Made by a program: the position numbers and the translations under genes
Assembly (NCBI GenBank): GCA_023436825.1
Contig: JAEZHS010000192.1
Coordinates: 1 to 26,672, forward strand
Length of the DNA stretch: 26,672 bases
Source of the DNA: Pseudomonadota bacterium
GTDB lineage: Bacteria; Pseudomonadota; Alphaproteobacteria; Reyranellales; Reyranellaceae
Reading direction: 5' to 3'
The notes under the pieces: model-generated
What the model saw: the letters and a program-made list of their open reading frames with translations, nothing else
Databases searched by the model: none
What the model was told of the DNA's origin: nothing
Shown: one piece after another, positions 11,734-19,372 of the stretch
Numbering within the stretch: position 1 is the first letter of the stretch
How the letters are laid out: every line of letters starts with the position of its first letter

Positions 11734-12612
11734 ATGTTTTCCGAAGTCCGCCAAGCCATCCTGCCCCTGGCTCTGCGCAAGATTAAGCGCCGGGGCGATC
11801 TGGAACGCGCCGGTCTTCTGATCGAATCGCTGGCCAAGCACTGGCGCGATAGCAAGCCGTTCGAGCTGCTGATCGTGTCGCCGGGCACCGACACTCATCT
11901 GCTGCGCACCAGCCTGCCGCGCTTTCCCAGCATCAACGTCTCGGTGAGGCCGGAGAGTGACTTCTTCCCCTGGTTCTCGAGCTTCTACCTGATGACGGGC
12001 TGGTACCGGCAGCAGATCGTCAAGCTGCAGGTCCCGGTGATGCTGGGCTTCGGCGGCTACCTGACGCTTGATTCGGATGTGTGCTGCGTCGGTGACTTCG
12101 ACTCCCGCACCTTCGTCGACGACCGCCGCGGACTGTCGCGCTGGGAGCCCAAGGTCCATCACGACTGGTGGCGCAACGTCACCGAGATCGTCGGCACCCA
12201 TTACGACGCCAAGGGCCATGGCCTGTCGGTGACGCCCAACCTGCTGCATGGCGACCTCGCGGCGCAGACGCTGAACTACATGCGCAACGGCTCGGGCTCG
12301 TCGACCAAGGCGTTGATGTTCTCGAAGATGCGCCGGCCGATGCGGGTGCCGTGGACCGAGTATTCGCTCTACACCACCGTCGCCGAGCTGCAGGGCAACC
12401 TGTTCGACTATCACGTCGAGTGGAACACCTGCTACGGCGCCAGCGTGCACCTGTTCTCCGAGCAGTCCTGCGTGTGGGGTGCCGACGATTTCGAGCGGCT
12501 GGTCAAGCTGCCCAACGGCACCGATCCGGGCGGCAAGTTCATCATCGTGCAGAGCCACGCCCGCATCCCGCTTGAGCGCGTCCGCGAATACTGCCTGAGC
12601 TTCGCCGGCTGA
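11734..12612 (+). CDS. DUF6492-type (glycosyltransferase-like) protein
   Basis: A 292-residue protein without signal peptide or membrane segment. The N-terminal part (ILPLALRKIKRRGDLERAGL, later PFELLIVSPG) and the central YLTLDSDVCCV with a DxD-like motif resemble DUF6492 proteins, which look like nucleotide-sugar glycosyltransferases. The substrate is unknown and catalysis is inferred from the DSD motif only. The ATG at 11734 is the first start in the frame, and its Shine-Dalgarno sequence is poor. It stands alone between the terminator at 11581 and a palindromic repeat. The 150 bp before it hold no other gene. Confidence 0.65.
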   Translation: MFSEVRQAILPLALRKIKRRGDLERAGLLIESLAKHWRDSKPFELLIVSPGTDTHLLRTSLPRFPSINVSVRPESDFFPWFSSFYLMTGWYRQQIVKLQVPVMLGFGGYLTLDSDVCCVGDFDSRTFVDDRRGLSRWEPKVHHDWWRNVTEIVGTHYDAKGHGLSVTPNLLHGDLAAQTLNYMRNGSGSSTKALMFSKMRRPMRVPWTEYSLYTTVAELQGNLFDYHVEWNTCYGASVHLFSEQSCVWGADDFERLVKLPNGTDPGGKFIIVQSHARIPLERVREYCLSFAG

Positions 12613-12617
12613 TCTCG

Positions 12618-12679
12618 CCGGACCGCGGGCCTCCAGGCTCGCTCGTGAATCATGAGCGAGCTGGAAGCTCGCGGTCCGG
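12618..12679. repeat. REP-like long palindrome
   Basis: Left arm 12618-12644 and right arm 12654-12679 pair over 24 positions with two mismatches and one bulge around a 9-nt loop. The outer 10 bp (CCGGACCGCG) pair perfectly. Most of the right arm and its flank recur at the window end (26642-26672). A smaller palindrome of related sequence, ACGGGCC/GGCCCGT, follows at 12690-12707. It lies between two convergent genes, as is typical of REP-type dispersed repeats, and may also act as a bidirectional transcript end. Confidence 0.85.
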
Positions 12680-12717
12680 AAGAACATGAACGGGCCTCCA
12701 GGCCCGTGGTCCACCGG

Positions 12718-13851
12718 CTAAATCTTGCCGTTGTGTTCGCCGATCTTCGGCGCCCTGGCGACGTCGACTGCGCGCTCACCGTCGAAGCTCACGGGCAGGC
12801 CGTGGAACAGCGCGTCTGAGCCCTCGTAGGGCTTGGCGAACATGCCCAGCGCCGCCACCTGCGCGAGCTCGAGCACCTGCGGCACGGTGTTGAGCGGCCC
12901 ATTGGGCACGCCCAGCGCATCGAGCTTGCCCGACCAGTAGTCGCGGCTCTTGTGCTTCATGATGTCGGCGATCAGGCCCAGCAGTAGCTCGCGGTGCTGC
13001 ATGCGCTCGACGTTGGTCCTGAAGCGCGCCTCGTCCGGCCATTCGGGATGACCCAGCGCCTCGGCGAACTTGCGCCACAGCCGGTCGTTGCCCGGGCAGA
13101 TCATCAACGGCCCATCGCTGCACTCGAACGCCTGATAGGGCGTGAGCGAGGGATGACCGGTGCCCTGGCGCGCCGCCATCCGGCCGGTGACGGAGAAGTT
13201 CGCGGCGTGGTTCGACGCCCACATCAGGCCGCTCTCGAACAGCGAGGTGTTGACCAGGCTGCCGCGGCCGGTGGCGGCGCGCCGGGCGATCGCTTCCAGC
13301 ACGCCGATCGCCGTCCACATGCCGGTCGACAGGTCGATGATCGAGACTCCGATGCGCGCTTCCGGCCCCGAAGGATCGCCGTTCAGCGAGACGAGTCCGG
13401 CCACCGCCTGGATGATCGGCTCATAGCCCGGCCTTTCCTTCCACGGCCCGAGGTGGCCGAAGGCGCCGAGGTCGGCATAGATCAACCGCGGAAAGCGCCC
13501 GGTGAGCGTCGCGCCATCGATGCCGAACTTCGCCGGCACGTCGGCGCGCAGATTGTGGATGAAGACGTCGGCCGCCCCGATGCGTTCGATCAGCGCCTCG
13601 CGTTCGGCCTTGTTGGCCAAATCGCAGGTGATCGACTTCTTGCCGCGGTTCAGCGCAATGAAGCCCACGCCGTCGCCGTCGATGAACGGAGGGCCCCATT
13701 TGCGCGCGTCGTCGCCCTCGGGTCGCTCGACTTTGACGACCTCTGCGCCGAGGAAGGCCAGGATCTGCCCGCAATAGGGCCCGGCAAGATTCTGCCCGAA
13801 CTCGACGACCTTTACGCCCGCCAGTGGACGGGAAGAGGGCGGCTTGCTCAT
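12718..13851 (-). CDS. CaiB/BaiF family (class III) CoA-transferase
   Basis: A 377-residue cytosolic enzyme moving CoA between carboxylic acids. It begins with family-typical LAGVKVVEFGQNLAGPYCGQ, followed by LGAEVVKVERPEGDDARKWG and LNRGKKSITCDL. The catalytic Asp that forms the acyl anhydride is Asp173 in IIDLSTGMWT. The ATG at 13851 overlaps the acyl-CoA dehydrogenase stop (ATGA), implying translational coupling. The longer open frame upstream is a shadow. The substrate is not identifiable; with the dehydrogenase and hydratase it probably activates an organic acid for beta-oxidation-like breakdown. Confidence 0.92.
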   Translation of the reverse strand: MSKPPSSRPLAGVKVVEFGQNLAGPYCGQILAFLGAEVVKVERPEGDDARKWGPPFIDGDGVGFIALNRGKKSITCDLANKAEREALIERIGAADVFIHNLRADVPAKFGIDGATLTGRFPRLIYADLGAFGHLGPWKERPGYEPIIQAVAGLVSLNGDPSGPEARIGVSIIDLSTGMWTAIGVLEAIARRAATGRGSLVNTSLFESGLMWASNHAANFSVTGRMAARQGTGHPSLTPYQAFECSDGPLMICPGNDRLWRKFAEALGHPEWPDEARFRTNVERMQHRELLLGLIADIMKHKSRDYWSGKLDALGVPNGPLNTVPQVLELAQVAALGMFAKPYEGSDALFHGLPVSFDGERAVDVARAPKIGEHNGKI

Positions 13852-15014
13852 CGCAGGCTGCTTCCCAGGATCTCGCGCGCGATCACCACGCGCTGGACCT
13901 CGCTCGGGCCTTCGCCGACACGGCGGATGCGCATCTCGCGATACCAGCGCTCGAGCGGCAGGTCCTTGGTCATGCCCATGCCGCCGTGGATCTGCATGGC
14001 GCGGTCGACGACGCGGCCGCCGCCTTCGGAGGCGGTGAGCTTGGCGATGGCGGCCTCGGTGCGGAAGGGCAGCCCGCGGCGCGCCTTCTCGGCGGCCTCG
14101 AGCGTGAAGTGCCGGGCGGTGCGGATGTCGATCTCGTTGTCGACCAGCATCCATTGGATGGCCTGGCGGTTCGCCAGCTTGTCGCCGAAGGTGCTGCGCA
14201 TCTTGGCCCATTCGATCGCCATCTCGTGGGCGGCGATGGCGACGCCGATGCAGCCCGCGGCATAGGGGATGCGCTGGCGCGTCAGGCGGTCGTTGGCGAC
14301 GGCGAAGCCTTTGTTCACCTCGCCCAGCACCTGGTGGTCGGAGACCCAGCAATCCTTGAACTCGAGCTCGGTGGCGTAGCTCGACGAGCGCAGCGTGTGC
14401 ACGACGCGCCGCACATGGAAGCCCGGCGTGCCGGCATCGACGATGAAGCAGGTGATGCCGGCACGGCCCTTGGAGGCGTCGGTGCGCGCGAAGACGATGC
14501 CGTACTGAGCGCGATCGGCGCCGGAGATGAAGATCTTGGCGCCGTTCAGCACCCAGCCATTGTCCTTGCGTTCCGCACGGGTCTGGATGGCACGCGCCGG
14601 ATCGCTGCCGCCCGACGGCTCGGTCAGCCCGAAGAACGGCTTCTTCTCGCCGCGCAGCGTCGGATAGAGATAGCGTTCCTTCTGGTCCTCGTTGGCCTCG
14701 AAGATCTGCGCCAGGCCTGCGCCGCCGAAGGTGCCGTAGCAGGGCACGTAGAGCCCGGCACGGTGCTGGGCCATCTCGATGGCGAGCAGCACGCGGGTGA
14801 CGATGTCGATGTCGGGGCCGCCGAACTCCTTGGGAATGTCGATGCCGTACAGTCCCATCGCCTTGGTCTTCTCGACCAGGCGGGCGTGGTCGGCGGGATC
14901 GAGCTCGGAGGCGTCGGGATCGAGCCTCGCTTCGAGCGGGATGATCTCCTCGCGCACGTAGCGCCGCACCTGGTCGATCAGCATCTGCTGTTCGGAGCTG
15001 GGCTCGAAATCCAT
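13848..15014 (-). CDS. Acyl-CoA dehydrogenase
   Basis: A 388-residue FAD enzyme that introduces the alpha-beta double bond in acyl-CoA thioesters. The N-terminal helical domain starts MDFEPSSEQQMLIDQVRRYV. The central FGLTEPSGGSD motif binds FAD and substrate. The C-terminal helical domain ends with VGEGPSEVQRVVIAREIL, where the Glu of GEGPSE sits at the usual catalytic-base position. The ATG at 15014 has GAGG six bases upstream. Ten bases separate it from the GIY-YIG-like gene. Chain-length or ring specificity cannot be read. Confidence 0.93.
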   Translation of the reverse strand: MDFEPSSEQQMLIDQVRRYVREEIIPLEARLDPDASELDPADHARLVEKTKAMGLYGIDIPKEFGGPDIDIVTRVLLAIEMAQHRAGLYVPCYGTFGGAGLAQIFEANEDQKERYLYPTLRGEKKPFFGLTEPSGGSDPARAIQTRAERKDNGWVLNGAKIFISGADRAQYGIVFARTDASKGRAGITCFIVDAGTPGFHVRRVVHTLRSSSYATELEFKDCWVSDHQVLGEVNKGFAVANDRLTRQRIPYAAGCIGVAIAAHEMAIEWAKMRSTFGDKLANRQAIQWMLVDNEIDIRTARHFTLEAAEKARRGLPFRTEAAIAKLTASEGGGRVVDRAMQIHGGMGMTKDLPLERWYREMRIRRVGEGPSEVQRVVIAREILGSSLR

Positions 15015-15024
15015 GGTCGCCTCG

Positions 15025-15366
15025 TCAGTTCGGGCTCAGCCTGCCGAGCGCAGGCGGCGGGTTCTTGGCGTTGTCGGCGGGCAGGCTGCCGTGGTCGGCC
15101 TGATGCACCATCAGGAGCTCGAACCAGCGCGTGCGGTACTGCTGGTTGACCTCGACACGGAACTGGTGACCCGAGCCACGCTGGCTCGCCTCGCGCTGCA
15201 GCTCGCTGCGCAGGCCGAAGGCCGAACGCGCGCCGGCCTGGCCGATATAGACGATCGCGCCCGCGGCGTCGGCGATCTGGTAGACGCCGAGCTGGCCGGG
15301 CAGGCGATCGACGACTTCCGCGGTCAGCGGACGCCAGGGTTTGTCGAGGCGCAGGCGCAGCGCCAC
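15025..15366 (-). CDS. Small GIY-YIG-like protein
   Basis: A 113-residue protein that starts with GTG at 15366, one base after the stop of the hydratase family gene. It shows the GIY-YIG layout: GVY (27-29), VYIG (39-42), a conserved-position Arg53, Glu83 in WFELL and Asn99 after a Pro. These match the Tyr, Tyr, Arg, Glu and Asn set of GIY-YIG nucleases. Single-domain members include DNA-repair-like and uncharacterised proteins. Its presence within an acyl-CoA operon is unexpected. Nuclease activity is inferred, not shown. Confidence 0.7.
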   Translation of the reverse strand: MALRLRLDKPWRPLTAEVVDRLPGQLGVYQIADAAGAIVYIGQAGARSAFGLRSELQREASQRGSGHQFRVEVNQQYRTRWFELLMVHQADHGSLPADNAKNPPPALGRLSPN

Positions 15367-15367
15367 G

Positions 15368-16129
15368 TCACTTGCCTTGGAACTTCGCGGTGCGCTTCTC
15401 CAGGCGGGCTTTCATGCCCTCCTGCGCGTCCTTGCTCTGCATGGCGGCGACGACCAAGGCGTCGACGTCGTCGTGCTTGATGCCGTCGCGGAACTCGAGC
15501 TGGCGCACGGTCAGCGCCTTCATGGCCTTGAGCGACAGCGGTGCGTTGGCGGCCAGGCGATCGATCACCTTGGCGGCCTCCGCCTCGAGCTGATCGGCCG
15601 GCACGCAGCGCGCGATCAGGCCGAGGGCATGCAGCTTGGTCGAGGGCAGGGGATCGCCCAGCAGCAGCATCTCGCGCGTCGTCACCGGTCCCAGCACCTC
15701 CATCAGCTTCTTGGCCAGGAACCAGTTGGGCGCCAGGCCGACCTGCGCCAGCGACATGCCGAAGCGCGCCTTCTGGCTCGCCACCACGATGTCGCAATGC
15801 AGCGCCAGCTCGTTGCCGCCGGCGATGGCGTCGCCCTGCACCACGGCCACCACGGGCAGCGGACAGAGCTCGATGGCGCGCAGCATCACCTCGATGCCGC
15901 TCGCCTTGCCGTCGCCGGCCGACTTGCTGCGCTCGGCCATGTCGAGGCCGGCACAGAACACGTCGCCCTTGCCGCGGATCACCATGACGCGATCCTCGGC
16001 TGCCACCGGAGCGCCCAGCGCCTCGATCATCTCGCGCAACAGCTCGCTATCGAGTGCGTTGCGCTTCTCCGGACGGTTCATCCAGATGGTCTTGATCGGC
16101 CCACTCTTCTCGATGATGACCTTGTTCAT
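15368..16129 (-). CDS. Enoyl-CoA hydratase/isomerase family protein
   Basis: A 253-residue crotonase-fold protein. The oxyanion-hole segments FCAGLDMAE (58-66) and GDAIAGGNELAL (99-110) are present. Glu107 matches the first catalytic Glu of enoyl-CoA hydratase (rat Glu144). The second (rat Glu164, in FGQPE) is replaced by Leu127 in FGMSL, so simple hydratase activity is doubtful; an isomerase, hydrolase or other crotonase reaction is possible. The ATG at 16129 has GGAG 8 nt upstream. A GTG at 16138 in frame is an alternative giving three more residues. It is followed one base later by the GIY-YIG-like gene. Confidence 0.88.
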   Translation of the reverse strand: MNKVIIEKSGPIKTIWMNRPEKRNALDSELLREMIEALGAPVAAEDRVMVIRGKGDVFCAGLDMAERSKSAGDGKASGIEVMLRAIELCPLPVVAVVQGDAIAGGNELALHCDIVVASQKARFGMSLAQVGLAPNWFLAKKLMEVLGPVTTREMLLLGDPLPSTKLHALGLIARCVPADQLEAEAAKVIDRLAANAPLSLKAMKALTVRQLEFRDGIKHDDVDALVVAAMQSKDAQEGMKARLEKRTAKFQGK

Positions 16130-16147
16130 CGTTTTCACTCCGGCCTC

Positions 16148-17110
16148 TTATTCTGGTTCGATGCCTGCCGCTTTGATCTCGGTCGTCCACCACGTGGTCT
16201 GTTCCTTGACGTAGGCGGCAAACTGCTCGAGCGGCAACGGCGAGATCTCCATGCGGCCCTGTGTCATGGCCTTGGCCGTCGCCGGGTCCTTCAGCGCCTC
16301 GGCGATGGCGTCGGCCAGCGTCTTCTGGATGTCCTTGGGCGTGCCGGCCGGAGCGAACACCGCCAGCCAGTAGACCAGCGAATAGCCCGGCACGGTCTCG
16401 GCGATGGCCGGCAGGTTGGGGGCGACCGTTGTCCGTTGCGGGCCGGTGGTGGCGAGCCCGCGCACCTTGCCGGCATCGATCTGCGCCAGCCCCTGGGGCA
16501 AGTCGGGGAACATGAGCTGGACCTGGCCGGACATGACGTCGCCCAGCGCCTGCGGGCTTGCCTTGTAGGGCACGCGCTCGATCTTCACGCCGGCCAGCTT
16601 GTTGAACATCTCGGCCGACAGCCGCTGCGAGGCGCTGGCTTCGGCGTAGTTCAGCTTGCCGGGGTTCTTCTTGGCGTAGTCGATCAGCTCGGCGACCGAC
16701 TTGATCGGCAGGTCGTTGTTGACCACCAGCACGTTGACGCCGGTCACGCAGCGCATGATCGGCGCAAAATCCTTGTCGGGGTCGTAGGACAGCTTCTTGA
16801 ACAACGCCGGATTGGCGGCGTTGGTCGTGTTGGTGCCCATCATCAGGGTGTAGCCATCGGGCGCCGCGGTCGCGACGGCGGAGGCGCCGAGCTGGCCCGA
16901 GGCGCCGGGCTTGTCGTCGACGACGATCGGCTGCTTCAGGATGTCCTGCAGCTTGGCGGCAAGCCCGCGCGCCGTCAGGTCGGTGGCGCTGCCGGCGGCG
17001 AAGGGCACCACGATCTTGATCGGCTTGTTGGGATACGCCTGTGCAAATGCTTTTGGCGACGCCGACAGGGCGGCAGCGCCCGCAAGCACGGAACGGCGAT
17101 TCAACTTCAC
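16148..17110 (-). CDS. Bug/TctC family substrate-binding protein
   Basis: A 320-residue periplasmic solute receptor of the tripartite tricarboxylate transporter type. The signal peptide begins MKLNRRSVLAGAAALSAS with a twin arginine (5-6) and a likely cleavage after AFA near residue 23. The mature part has the family motifs YPNKPIKIVVPFAAGSATD, VVDDKPGASGQLG and PDGYTLMMGTNT. The start is GTG at 17110, with GGGAGGAA upstream. No TctA or TctB membrane genes are in the window, which is common for this expanded family. It heads the acyl-CoA gene run, suggesting uptake of the organic acid those enzymes break down. Ligand unknown. Confidence 0.92.
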   Translation of the reverse strand: MKLNRRSVLAGAAALSASPKAFAQAYPNKPIKIVVPFAAGSATDLTARGLAAKLQDILKQPIVVDDKPGASGQLGASAVATAAPDGYTLMMGTNTTNAANPALFKKLSYDPDKDFAPIMRCVTGVNVLVVNNDLPIKSVAELIDYAKKNPGKLNYAEASASQRLSAEMFNKLAGVKIERVPYKASPQALGDVMSGQVQLMFPDLPQGLAQIDAGKVRGLATTGPQRTTVAPNLPAIAETVPGYSLVYWLAVFAPAGTPKDIQKTLADAIAEALKDPATAKAMTQGRMEISPLPLEQFAAYVKEQTTWWTTEIKAAGIEPE

Positions 17111-17147
17111 TGAAATTCCTCCCTCGACCCCACCTCCACCGAAGTGG

Positions 17148-17173
17148 GCCGGCCCGTTTTAGCGCGGGCCGGC
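17148..17173. terminator. GC hairpin between msrP and the binding-protein gene
   Basis: GCCGGCCCG (17148-17156) and CGGGCCGGC (17165-17173) form a perfect 9-bp stem with an 8-nt loop, 20 bp beyond the msrP stop. There is no T-run on the minus strand. It plausibly marks the end of the msrP transcript. Confidence 0.5.
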
Positions 17174-17193
17174 GCGGCAAGGCAAAGGCAGGA

Positions 17194-18156
17194 CTACATG
17201 AAGAGCTTTTCCGCTTTGCGGTCGGCGTACAGCCCGGCCACGAACTCGCCGTAGCCGTTGTAGAGCTGCGTCGGGATGCGCTCGTCGCTGCCCAGCGGCT
17301 TCTCGGTCGCCTGGCTCCAGCGTGGGTGCGGCACCTGCGGGTTCACGTTGGCCCAGAAGCCGTACTCGCTCGACTGCAGCTTCTCCCAGAACGAGACCGG
17401 CCGCTTGTCGCTGAACTCGACCGAGACGATCGACTTCACGTTCTTGAAGCCGTACTTCCACGGCGCCACCAGGCGCAGCGGCGCGCCGTTCTGCTTGTGG
17501 ATCGGCTTGCCGTAGAGGCCGGTGGCGATGAAGGTGAGATCGTTCATCGCCTCGTCCATCGCCAGCCCCTCGGTGTAGGGCCAGGGATAGAGCGGGTCGC
17601 GCTGCTCGCGCATCACCGCCGGCTTGCTGAGCGTCTTCATCACCACGAACTTGGCGCCGCTCACGGGCTTGCACAGCTCGACCAGCGAGCGCATCGGAAA
17701 GCCGCTCCACGGCACGATCATCGACCATGTCTCGACGCAGCGATGGCGGTAGACGCGCTCCTCGAGCTGCACCTTGGCCAGAAGATCGTCGATGGCGATC
17801 TCGAAGGGCTGCTCGACCATGCCGGAGACCTTGATGGTCCATGGACGGACTTCGAGCTTCTGGGCATCGCGCCAGATGCTCTTGTCGGTGCCGAATTCGT
17901 AGAAGTTGTTGTAGGTCGTGGCCAGCTTCTCGGCGGTCACCGGTGTCGGCGCGCCGTATCTGTCGTTGCGCTTCGCCGGATAGAGTGTGGCTGAAGGGTC
18001 CTTGCCCTTGTCCTGGGCCGAGGCGATGGTCGGCAGGGCGAGGGACGCGGCGCCGAGCCCCATGGCCTTCACCAGGGACCGGCGCTGCAGAAAGATGCCT
18101 TCGGGTGTTGCCTGGTTTTCGCCTAATTCCCAGCCGCGTTTGCGCTTGATCAGCAT
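17194..18156 (-). CDS. msrP: Protein-methionine-sulfoxide reductase catalytic subunit MsrP
   Basis: A 320-residue periplasmic molybdopterin enzyme that reduces methionine sulfoxide in envelope proteins. The Tat signal has twin arginines at 25-26 (LQRRSLVKAMGLGAASLALP), with cleavage after ASA near 47. The sulfite-oxidase-fold domain carries the molybdenum ligand Cys140 in YRHRCVETWSM, then VPWSGFPMRSL and APWKYGFKNVKSI. Length and start match the family. The usual haem partner msrQ is not adjacent, and the gene lies instead after the Mpo1-like and thioredoxin-like genes. The ATG at 18156 has GGAG upstream. Confidence 0.95.
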   Translation of the reverse strand: MLIKRKRGWELGENQATPEGIFLQRRSLVKAMGLGAASLALPTIASAQDKGKDPSATLYPAKRNDRYGAPTPVTAEKLATTYNNFYEFGTDKSIWRDAQKLEVRPWTIKVSGMVEQPFEIAIDDLLAKVQLEERVYRHRCVETWSMIVPWSGFPMRSLVELCKPVSGAKFVVMKTLSKPAVMREQRDPLYPWPYTEGLAMDEAMNDLTFIATGLYGKPIHKQNGAPLRLVAPWKYGFKNVKSIVSVEFSDKRPVSFWEKLQSSEYGFWANVNPQVPHPRWSQATEKPLGSDERIPTQLYNGYGEFVAGLYADRKAEKLFM

Positions 18157-18235
18157 GAGTAGAACTCCGTTGCGCCCCGGTGCGCCTCTGGGGCCTATCT
18201 GATGTCGCGCCAGACCCAGGGCAAATCAACCCTGC

Positions 18236-18748
18236 TCACCGCGCCGTGACGTCACCCTCGCCCATGACCTCGGCAAGATCGCGGCGCTGGCCCATCACCA
18301 CCATGGCCTCGGCGACCAGGAACATCGGCCCGATGAAGCCCTGGAAGATGTTGTCGATCAGCGCCGGTCGCTTGCCTTCGTAGTGATGGCCGAGGAACTG
18401 CAGCACCCAGCCGCCGACGAACAGGGCGATGAAGGCGATCCATACCGCCTGCGTCGAGCCCAGCACGCCGGCGAAGGTTTCGGCGGCGTACCAGGCGACC
18501 GCCATGATCAGGCCCATGACGATGCCGATGCCGAGGTCGAGCGCCATCCAGCCTAGCACCGCGACGATGGTGACGGCGAGCGAGAGCGTCCACTGCCGGT
18601 CGCCGACCTCGAAGTGCCACAGCGACAGGATCAGCAGCAGCGAGAAGACGATGACCGGAATGCCCACGAAGTGCGTCGCCTTGTTGCGCCAGTCGCGATG
18701 CACCGAGGCGTAGGATGCGAGTTGACTGCGGAACAGCTCGTTGGCCAT
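18236..18748 (-). CDS. Mpo1-like (DUF962) membrane protein
   Basis: A 170-residue integral membrane protein with about four hydrophobic segments. HRDWRNKATHFVGIP near the N-terminus and LGHHYEGKRPALIDN (about 119-133) are signatures of the DUF962/Mpo1 family, whose yeast member is an iron-dependent dioxygenase acting on 2-hydroxy fatty acids. His17, His26, His121 and His122 are candidate iron ligands. The ATG at 18748 follows CGGAGG, 16 bp after the thioredoxin-like gene. The bacterial function is not established. Confidence 0.85.
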   Translation of the reverse strand: MANELFRSQLASYASVHRDWRNKATHFVGIPVIVFSLLLILSLWHFEVGDRQWTLSLAVTIVAVLGWMALDLGIGIVMGLIMAVAWYAAETFAGVLGSTQAVWIAFIALFVGGWVLQFLGHHYEGKRPALIDNIFQGFIGPMFLVAEAMVVMGQRRDLAEVMGEGDVTAR

Positions 18749-18764
18749 GGCAGCCTCCGGGTCT

Positions 18765-19212
18765 CTAGGGTTTGGTGTTCGTCACATCGAGGATCGTCGG
18801 CCACATGTACTCGCGCCAGCCGTTGTTGCCGGCAGTGCTGGCCGTGACCGAGCCGTTCTGCAGCAGGAAGAAACGCGGCGTCTCGTACTCCTCCCACGCT
18901 CCCTGCTGGCTCATCAGGAAGGTGTCGAGCAGCCAGCGCAGGTCGCCGGGCCAAGCGGCGGGCTGCATCATCGCCCTGGCCGTCGGAGCGTCGATGGTCC
19001 GGACGTCGATCATCTTAGGCGGGAGAGCCGGCGAACAGCGGCTGCCACTGGCTGTGCCATGTCTGGCACGCTTCCGACTGCTTGTGACAGACGAGCACCA
19101 GCACCGGACGTGCGCTCTGCGTGGCGGCGGGGGGTTGCGCTTCGACGACGGGTACGCACGGCATCGCCGCGGCCATCGCGAGCGCCGCCATCACAAGACG
19201 TCTCACAACCAT
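18765..19212 (-). pseudogene. Thioredoxin-like exported protein, frame broken (paralogue of 19373-19807)
   Basis: Two overlapping-register frames together match the neighbouring thioredoxin-like protein. The N-terminal part (ATG 19212 to TAA 19015, 65 residues) has a signal peptide and RPVLVLVCHKQSEACQTW, where SEAC (46-49) takes the place of a CxxC. The C-terminal part (frame of 18765-19013, 82 residues) contains TPRFFLLQNG-like and GNNGWREYMWPTILDVTNT segments close to the neighbour's. Joining them needs a +1 shift near TCTCCCGCC (19018-19026). Either an indel has inactivated the gene, it is a sequencing error, or translation shifts at CCC-G. GGGGAG of a hairpin precedes the start by 10 nt. 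If restored it would be about 148 residues. Confidence 0.7.
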
Positions 19213-19223
19213 ACGACTTCATC

Positions 19224-19255
19224 TCCCCGTGGAAACGCTCCACGGGGACAATATG
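19224..19255 (-). promoter_or_regulatory. Dyad over start region of the frame-broken paralogue
   Basis: TCCCCGTGGA (19224-19233) and TCCACGGGGA (19239-19248) form a perfect 10-bp stem with a 5-nt loop. In the minus-strand mRNA the Shine-Dalgarno GGGGAG lies in the 3' arm. A -10-like CATATT (19250-19255) directly precedes the dyad. The same arrangement occurs before the 19807 gene. It is either an operator over the transcription start or an RNA hairpin that masks the ribosome site. Confidence 0.65.
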
Positions 19256-19312
19256 ATCCAAGGCCATAAAGAGGAAAAGCGGACGACGTTTCCCGCTATA
19301 ACCCTTCATGTT

Positions 19313-19345
19313 CCTCTCCCCTTGGGGGGCCCTTGGGGGGAGAGG
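19313..19345. repeat. C/G-run hairpin between the two thioredoxin-like genes
   Basis: CCTCTCCCC (19313-19321) pairs with GGGGAGAGG (19337-19345), a 9-bp perfect stem. The sequence style is common in intergenic palindromes of GC-rich proteobacteria. It lies 27 bp beyond the 19373 stop codon and may end that transcript. Confidence 0.6.
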
Positions 19346-19372
19346 AGCATGGGGAGGGGATACGTCCGCTGA

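Noticed and set aside
11384..11821. Plus-strand 145-codon frame before the DUF6492-type gene
   Set aside because: It runs through the strong terminator at 11552-11581 and overlaps the real gene in another frame.
15341..17113. Plus-strand open frame of 590 codons over the binding-protein and hydratase genes
   Set aside because: Compositional shadow. The minus-strand genes have clear family motifs and ribosome sites.
19010..19309. Minus-strand 99-codon frame starting upstream of the frame-broken paralogue
   Set aside because: It is in a different register from both paralogue halves and has no similarity to the neighbouring protein.
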